From positions 1 to 9,574 of the forward strand of contig DAOVRY010000008.1 of assembly GCA_030633645.1 (NCBI GenBank): a stretch of DNA of 9,574 bases, written 5' to 3'. Numbering within the stretch: position 1 is the stretch's first letter; every line of letters begins with the position of its first letter. Both the position numbers and the translations under genes were made by a program. Below, in pieces: positions 6,078-9,574 of this stretch. Below the pieces are notes generated by a model. The model was not told the origin of the DNA. It made no database searches and saw only the letters and a program-made list of their open reading frames with translations. Source of the stretch: Pseudomonadota bacterium. Lineage in GTDB: Bacteria; Desulfobacterota; DSM-4660; Desulfatiglandales; B25-G16.

Positions 6078-6272
6078 CTATTTGATGCCTTTCTCCAGAA
6101 CTATTCTGTTGTCCACAAAGGAGATCATCTTTATCTGAGCCTCAAGGATTCTCTGGTCTCCGAAGAGGTTTATGATTGTAACCGTGTCGCCTTGTGTGTG
6201 TAACTCATCTACGTTTTCCAAGACAAGCTCCTCTTTTCCGTCATGAATAAGATAGGCTGTCGCCTCACACAT
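6078..6272 (-). CDS. cooT: CooT-family nickel-binding protein
   Basis: A 64-residue cytoplasmic protein beginning M-C-E-A and folding as a small beta-rich domain (strands around 3-9, 15-19, 30-35, 40-44, 48-52, 56-59). It matches the CooT family, whose Rhodospirillum rubrum member binds nickel as a dimer through Cys2 and helps mature nickel carbon monoxide dehydrogenase. Cys2 is present, and the DTVTIINLFGDQ stretch (29-40) matches the family core. The ATG at 6272 is chosen over an upstream TTG (6299) because it puts Cys at position 2 and has AGGAG six bases upstream. The start lies inside the end of the DUF3842 gene (8-base overlap), which indicates translational coupling. No CODH gene is in the window, so the nickel enzyme served here is unknown. 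Confidence 0.85.
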   Translation of the reverse strand: MCEATAYLIHDGKEELVLENVDELHTQGDTVTIINLFGDQRILEAQIKMISFVDNRIVLEKGIK

Positions 6273-6684
6273 CTTTTTCTCCTTGTTTGATGATTTCAAG
6301 AATTTGATCGATAAGGTGAGGGAGGGGTTCAGCCGATACCCCTGTTATCTTGACCCGCTCCTGGGTCAAGGGGATTAATATCTTTAGAGCCCTGCTTGAT
6401 GATATTGCTTTGGCCATCTCCGCAGTTACTTCACCCATCATGGCGTTTGCCATGATTATAGCCAAGGGACCAATTATGATATCAGCCTCAGGGGCCGTTC
6501 TTAGTATTGCATTTTCACCAGTAGCTCCTCGATTAGCTCCTGCCTTCATCATCTGAGAGGTAGCTACCGAGTTAGTGCCTAAGGCAAGTATTTCTACTTC
6601 ATCGCCAAAGGCATCTCTCACTCTTTTTATGATAGCCCTTCCTATTCCACCGCCCTGCCCGTCCACAACCATTAGCAAGCTCAA
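6265..6684 (-). CDS. DUF3842 family protein
   Basis: A 139-residue cytoplasmic protein recognised as DUF3842 from its N terminus, VVDGQGGGIGRAI (6-18), a glycine-rich loop after a beta strand, and from the later segments ALGTNSVATSQMMKAGANRGATGENA and PEADIIIGPLAIIMANAMMGEVT. The alternating strand/helix pattern suggests a Rossmann-like fold that could bind a nucleotide or dinucleotide, but the biochemical role is not established. The TTG at 6684 is preferred: it has GGGGG five bases upstream and gives the normal number of residues before DGQ. The ATG at 6672 would remove most of the first strand. The stop overlaps the cooT-like start (shared ATGTGTGA), so the two are co-translated. A 21-base element upstream is shared with the macro-domain gene. 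Confidence 0.85.
   Translation of the reverse strand: MSLLMVVDGQGGGIGRAIIKRVRDAFGDEVEILALGTNSVATSQMMKAGANRGATGENAILRTAPEADIIIGPLAIIMANAMMGEVTAEMAKAISSSRALKILIPLTQERVKITGVSAEPLPHLIDQILEIIKQGEKDV
6279..6283 (-). promoter_or_regulatory. Ribosome site that fixes the cooT-like start
   Basis: AGGAG on the minus strand with a six-base spacer before the ATG at 6272. It lies within the last codons of the DUF3842 gene, supports re-initiation by terminating ribosomes, and rules against the upstream TTG as the main start. Confidence 0.65.
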
Positions 6685-6723
6685 AGAAGCCCCCTTTATA
6701 TGACTATTTGGTCTCGTTTATAA

Positions 6724-6744
6724 GTATTGGCATGAACCATACTG
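6724..6744 (-). promoter_or_regulatory. Shared 21-base upstream element, copy 2 (before the DUF3842 gene)
   Basis: GTATTGGCATGAA, two variable bases, then ATACTG on the plus strand, 40-60 bases upstream of the DUF3842 start, with the internal inverted repeat GTAT/ATAC. Similarity to copy 1 continues on the gene side: ACGA and AAATA are conserved at equivalent places. It may be a shared regulator site or promoter region, or a repeat fragment. TTGGCATGA recurs once more at 6941. Confidence 0.4.
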
Positions 6745-6786
6745 CGTACTCGTTCACGTTCTAAAAGAGGTCATGGCTGTTTTTGA

Positions 6787-6933
6787 AAGGCGATATCTAA
6801 AAAAGAATTCCACCGGGTCTTGCAGTGGTCAAATATGTGGGGTTTACACTGTCGAAGCCCTGGGAGTCTCCGTCTGGTTCACCTAAACCCCACACATTTG
6901 ACCACCTCCCTTGAACCTTATAGATAGCGCCTT
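6787..6933. repeat. Long imperfect inverted repeat / hairpin element
   Basis: The inner arms are 21 bases each (6826-6846 and 6884-6904), pairing except at one position, around a 37-base loop. They start TGGTCAAAT and end GTGGGGTTTA. The outer arms AAGGCGATATCTA (6787-6799) and TAGATAGCGCCTT (6921-6933) pair at 12 of 13 bases. TTTT (6781-6784) and AAAA (6937-6940) extend the symmetry. It is unlike a simple terminator. It could be a miniature transposable element, a structured small RNA or a large binding palindrome. Confidence 0.75.
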
Positions 6934-7157
6934 GAGAAAATTGGCATGACCTGATAAAGGTGACTATGTACAGGTTGTCTAATCAATATACTATACTGCC
7001 AACATTTCTGAACGATACGAAATATTTGGATTGCAACATTGGTAAAACGCGATTATTGTACTAATAACACGGGAGAATCCAAGACCTTTGATGACTATAT
7101 ACCAGGATCTCTCACTTTAGAAAGCATTTTTTCTATCCTTGCCAGGAATTAAGGGGC

Positions 7158-7811
7158 ATGGGGACAGTTATCATAATCCTCTTGATAGGCGCATATCTCC
7201 TCGGTTCAATTCCCTTTGGTGTCATAATTAGTCGAGCGGTGATACGATTGGACATCACCAAAGCGGGCAGTGGAAATATTGGGGCCACAAACGTTGCTCG
7301 CGAGGTTGGTCTCAAATGGGGGGTGATTACCCTTGTGGCCGATGCCCTGAAGGGGTTCATTCCTGTGGCCTTAGCCCAGCATATGTTCGCGTCATCAACA
7401 GAGACAGGTGAGGCCCTTGCGGGAGTTGTTGGCATATTGGCCTTGTTAGGACACCAATTCCCAATATACAATCGCTTTAGGGGCGGGAAGGGAATAGCCA
7501 CTGGTCTGGGGATCTTTTTGGCCCTTTCCCCAATTTCATGTTTGTTCTCAGCAATAATATTTGTTGTGGTTGTCATTCTTTGGGGTTATGTATCCTTGGG
7601 CTCAATACTGGCAGCCCTTACCGTACCGCTCTGGTTGTTTATCGCAGGTCATTCAACCGTTTTGATCCTCCTTTCGCTCATCGTGTCTTTGTTAATCACA
7701 TTCCGTCATAGAGGAAATATTCAGAGCTTGCTCCGAGGAAATGAAAGAAAGTGGCACAAAGGAGGCTACCTTAACCGATCAACCAAGCGGCCCAGATCCT
7801 CATCAGAGTAA
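7158..7811 (+). CDS. plsY: Acyl-phosphate:glycerol-3-phosphate acyltransferase PlsY
   Basis: A 217-residue integral membrane protein that transfers an acyl group from acyl-phosphate to glycerol-3-phosphate, making lysophosphatidic acid in the first step of phospholipid synthesis. The family signatures are all present: GSIPFG (16-21), GSGNIGATNV (37-46), ALKG (63-66), GHQFPIYNRFRGGKGIATGLG (98-118) and RHRGNIQSLLRGNERK (183-198). Hydrophobic helices occur at about 4-24, 54-74, 86-98, 113-140, 144-163 and 165-181. The ATG at 7158 follows AAGGGG. Residues 199-217 are a basic tail beyond the usual end; its last 15 codons lie in the 46-base tail-to-tail overlap with parB and may be shaped by it. 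plsX, which makes the acyl-phosphate donor, is not in the window. Confidence 0.96.
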   Translation: MGTVIIILLIGAYLLGSIPFGVIISRAVIRLDITKAGSGNIGATNVAREVGLKWGVITLVADALKGFIPVALAQHMFASSTETGEALAGVVGILALLGHQFPIYNRFRGGKGIATGLGIFLALSPISCLFSAIIFVVVVILWGYVSLGSILAALTVPLWLFIAGHSTVLILLSLIVSLLITFRHRGNIQSLLRGNERKWHKGGYLNRSTKRPRSSSE

Positions 7812-8608
7812 AATTCGATAATAATCTTACCTCTTTTACCCTTCCTTATTATCGCTACCTTGGTGCCCAAGGAGTTTTGGAGATCTTTGGCCAAAGATTC
7901 CAGGTAGGTATCTATTTCATCTTTGAGACCCTTTGGTTTTTTGGGGGCTCCAGCCTTTTTCATCAAGGCCTCTGTCTGGCGAACAGAGAGGAATTTCTTG
8001 ACGATGAGGTCCCTCATCTCCCGTTGAGCTGCTGGAGAATCAATGCTCACCAAAACCCTTGCGTGGCCGGTAGTCAAGCGGCCATCTATAAGATCTTGTT
8101 GAATGACATCGGGAAGTTTTATGAGCCTTAAAAAATTGGCAATTGTCGACCGGTTTTTTCCTATCCTTTTTGAAAGTGCCTCCTGGGTGAGGTCAAACCT
8201 GTGCACGAGCTCCTGGTAGGCTAATGCCTCCTCCATAGGGTTCAGGTCTTGCCTTTGAATATTTTCAATCAGGGCCAATTCCAAGGCCTCTGAAGGAGAA
8301 ACGTCCCTTATCCATACAGGAATCTTGTCGAGACCTGCCTTTTGGGCTGCACGCCAGCGCCTCTCACCTGCGATCAGTTGGAACCCATCCTTTGTCTGGC
8401 TGACTAATATGGGTTGGATAACGCCTTTTTCCTTGATCGAATTGGCTAGGTCAGTCAATTCAGACTCGCTGAATTGCTGTCTGGCTTGATGCGGATTGGG
8501 AGAAATGGACGCAATGGGACAGTAGAAAAAACCCCTATCATCTTCTGAGATAACTGTTTCTGGAAATAGAGCTGACAATCCTCTTCCGAGAGCCTTACGT
8601 TTGGCCAC
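7766..8608 (-). CDS. parB: Chromosome-partitioning protein ParB (Spo0J family)
   Basis: A 280-residue protein of normal length for chromosomal ParB, which loads on parS DNA as a CTP-dependent clamp and stimulates ParA. The basic N terminus (MAKRKALGRGLSALF) is the family's ParA-contacting tail. The ParB/CTPase domain includes PNPHQARQQF (37-46), GVIQPI (62-67), GERRWRA (81-87, CTP binding) and IENIQRQDLNPMEEA (114-128). A helix-turn-helix covers about 140-163 (TQEALSKRIGKNRSTIANFLRL), and a C-terminal dimerisation region about 228-280. The start is a GTG at 8608, inside the end of parA, with GGAGAAGG upstream. This 14-base overlap implies coupled translation. The 3' end overlaps plsY, so the two transcripts converge and could form antisense pairs. 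Confidence 0.96.
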   Translation of the reverse strand: MAKRKALGRGLSALFPETVISEDDRGFFYCPIASISPNPHQARQQFSESELTDLANSIKEKGVIQPILVSQTKDGFQLIAGERRWRAAQKAGLDKIPVWIRDVSPSEALELALIENIQRQDLNPMEEALAYQELVHRFDLTQEALSKRIGKNRSTIANFLRLIKLPDVIQQDLIDGRLTTGHARVLVSIDSPAAQREMRDLIVKKFLSVRQTEALMKKAGAPKKPKGLKDEIDTYLESLAKDLQNSLGTKVAIIRKGKRGKIIIEFYSDEDLGRLVDRLR

Positions 8609-9377
8609 CTTTACCTTCTCCTTTTGTGATTATTTCCCTTGCGAGTTCCAAATAGCTTTGGGCCCCTTTTGATCGAACATCATATAGAATGATCGGCTTT
8701 CCGTAGCTTGATGCTTCACTCAGAGTGACGTTGCGGGGGATAACGGTTCGAAAAACAAAGTCTTTGAAGTGTTGGCGTACCTCATCGGTAACCTGGTGTG
8801 ATAGATTGTTACGTTTGTCAAACATTGTTAACAGAATGCCGAGCATTATCAATGACGGATTAAGCGTTTTTTTCACCAGCCGGACCGTATTGAGTAACTG
8901 GGTTAATCCTTCCATGGCGAAATATTCACACTGAAGGGGTACGAGAAAGAAATCAGCGGCGGTCAAGGCATTCAGTGTGAGAAATCCGAGGGAAGGAGGG
9001 CAGTCGATAAATATATAGTCGTATTGATCTCTAAGGTCACTCAAGATATTGTGCAAGAGATACTCTTTGTTCTCCATAGAAAAGATCTCCACCTCTGCAC
9101 CAAATAGATCAGGATTGGCTCCGATAAGCTTCAGCAGAGGAATGTGTGTATCGAGAATCACCTGGTTCCCACTATGTTCACCCAATATCAGATCGTAAAG
9201 GCTTGGTCTTAGGTCTGCTGGGTTTACCCCGAGAGCAGTGGTAGCATTTCCCTGGGGATCGCAATCCACTAAGAGGCAGCTTTTTTCAGCGGTAGCCACA
9301 GAAGCAGATAAATTGACTGCTGTTGTTGTTTTGCCAACTCCTCCCTTCTGGTTAACAATGGATATTACTGATCCCAT
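8595..9377 (-). CDS. parA: Chromosome-partitioning ATPase ParA (Soj family)
   Basis: A 260-residue MinD/ParA-type ATPase without an N-terminal DNA-binding extension, as in chromosomal Soj-like proteins. The deviant Walker A is NQKGGVGKTTTA (9-20) with signature lysines K11 and K16. LLVDCDPQGNAT is the A' motif, and YDYIFIDCPPSLG the Walker B region. ATP-bound ParA dimers coat the nucleoid, and ParB-parS complexes trigger hydrolysis, moving the origin region. The ATG at 9377 places the Walker A at the usual distance from the N terminus; upstream there is only a weak AAAGA-type ribosome site. parB follows with a 14-base overlap. The promoter must lie in 9378-9574, near a large hairpin, but I could not assign -35/-10 boxes with confidence. 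Confidence 0.96.
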   Translation of the reverse strand: MGSVISIVNQKGGVGKTTTAVNLSASVATAEKSCLLVDCDPQGNATTALGVNPADLRPSLYDLILGEHSGNQVILDTHIPLLKLIGANPDLFGAEVEIFSMENKEYLLHNILSDLRDQYDYIFIDCPPSLGFLTLNALTAADFFLVPLQCEYFAMEGLTQLLNTVRLVKKTLNPSLIMLGILLTMFDKRNNLSHQVTDEVRQHFKDFVFRTVIPRNVTLSEASSYGKPIILYDVRSKGAQSYLELAREIITKGEGKGGQT

Positions 9378-9468
9378 AGATCAAACGAATCTTTCATACT
9401 AAGCTAAGCAGAGCATTCTATTGTTTGCATTGGACATAAGCGAGAAGGGTCTAGGATGGTCATGAGGT

Positions 9469-9565
9469 CTTTTCTCCGACTTATCAACGGGGGAGTCTTT
9501 GCCCCCTCCGCATTCCCTTCGACAGGCTCAGAGCTGCGGCTTCCCCCAGGATAAGTCGTGAAAAG
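9469..9565. repeat. Long stem-loop / palindromic repeat upstream of parA
   Basis: CTTTTCTCCGACTTATC (9469-9485) pairs with GATAAGTCGTGAAAAG (9550-9565) with one bulge and a mismatch. Inside, GGGGGA (9489-9494) can pair with TTCCCCC (9541-9547), or alternatively with CCCCC at 9502-9506, and CCGCA (9508-9512) with TGCGG (9535-9539). The core has TTCGACAGGCTCAG (9518-9531), which from memory resembles a widespread TTCGACAAGCTCAG-type intergenic repeat. It is noncoding. Confidence 0.65.
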
Positions 9566-9574
9566 CACAGCGGC

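Larger units (their letters stand above)
6685..7157. other. Divergent intergenic region with a long inverted repeat
   Basis: 473 bases between the DUF3842 start (minus) and the plsY start (plus), so it should hold both promoters. It contains the shared 21-base element at 6724-6744 and a roughly 160-base imperfect inverted repeat (6781-6940). A weak sigma70-like pair lies at 7031-7036 (TTGCAA) and 7054-7059 (TATTGT), 17-base spacing, about 100 bases before plsY. CTGAACGATACGAAA at 7008-7022 resembles 1285-1299. No coding frame is evident. Confidence 0.55.

Noticed and set aside
6071..6094. AGGC/GCCT mini-hairpin followed by TTTCT after the glycosyltransferase
   Set aside because: A four-base stem is too weak for a terminator and it overlaps the cooT-like stop codon.
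6078..6299. Longer cooT-like start at TTG 6299
   Set aside because: The ATG at 6272 has AGGAG at six bases and gives the family-typical Met-Cys start; the longer form would bury the nickel-binding Cys2.
9378..9574. parS site expected near parAB
   Set aside because: No sequence close to TGTTTCACGTGAAACA is visible here or elsewhere in the window; GTGAAAA at 9558 is only a partial match.

Overview
The window looks like chromosomal DNA from an anaerobic, Desulfobacterota-type (deltaproteobacterial) bacterium. This is an inference from gene content: an IspH of the MEP isoprenoid pathway fused to a UbiA-like domain, a CooT-type nickel protein next to a DUF3842 protein, PlsY, and a chromosomal-type ParA/ParB pair. 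Base composition is moderate, and the intergenic DNA is rich in hairpins and dispersed repeats, as is common in such genomes. I see no phage genes, transposase, CRISPR array, tRNA or rRNA.

Layout. Positions 1-25 hold the first codons of a minus-strand gene behind a strong Shine-Dalgarno site. Positions 156-1208 (minus) hold a macro-domain ADP-ribose hydrolase gene followed by a flavodoxin-fold gene. Positions 1209-2000 are a repeat-rich, AT-rich gap with nested inverted repeats. Positions 2001-2132 (plus) are a possible 43-residue one-helix membrane protein. Positions 2209-4913 (plus) are a two-gene unit: dusB and, overlapping it by 4 bases, an IspH-UbiA fusion. Positions 4914-5179 are a repeat-bearing gap, followed by a family 2 glycosyltransferase (5180-6034, plus). 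Positions 6078-6684 (minus) are a DUF3842 gene overlapping a cooT-like gene by 8 bases. Positions 6685-7157 are an intergenic region with a long near-perfect inverted repeat. plsY (7158-7811, plus) runs head-on into parB, the two reading frames overlapping by 46 bases. parA lies upstream of parB and overlaps it by 14 bases (7766-9377, minus). Positions 9378-9574 hold another long hairpin.

How the genes fit together. The fusion couples the last step of the MEP pathway (making IPP/DMAPP) with a membrane domain of the prenyltransferase superfamily. That suggests isoprenoid supply tethered to the membrane or to a prenyl-transfer step. PlsY makes lysophosphatidic acid for phospholipids. ParA/ParB act in chromosome segregation, although no canonical parS site is visible here. 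The CooT/DUF3842 pair is translationally coupled and probably works together, perhaps in nickel handling. The most interesting points are the IspH-UbiA fusion with its unusual first Asp motif, the CooT-DUF3842 coupling, a shared upstream sequence block in front of the macro-domain and DUF3842 genes, and the large inverted repeats.
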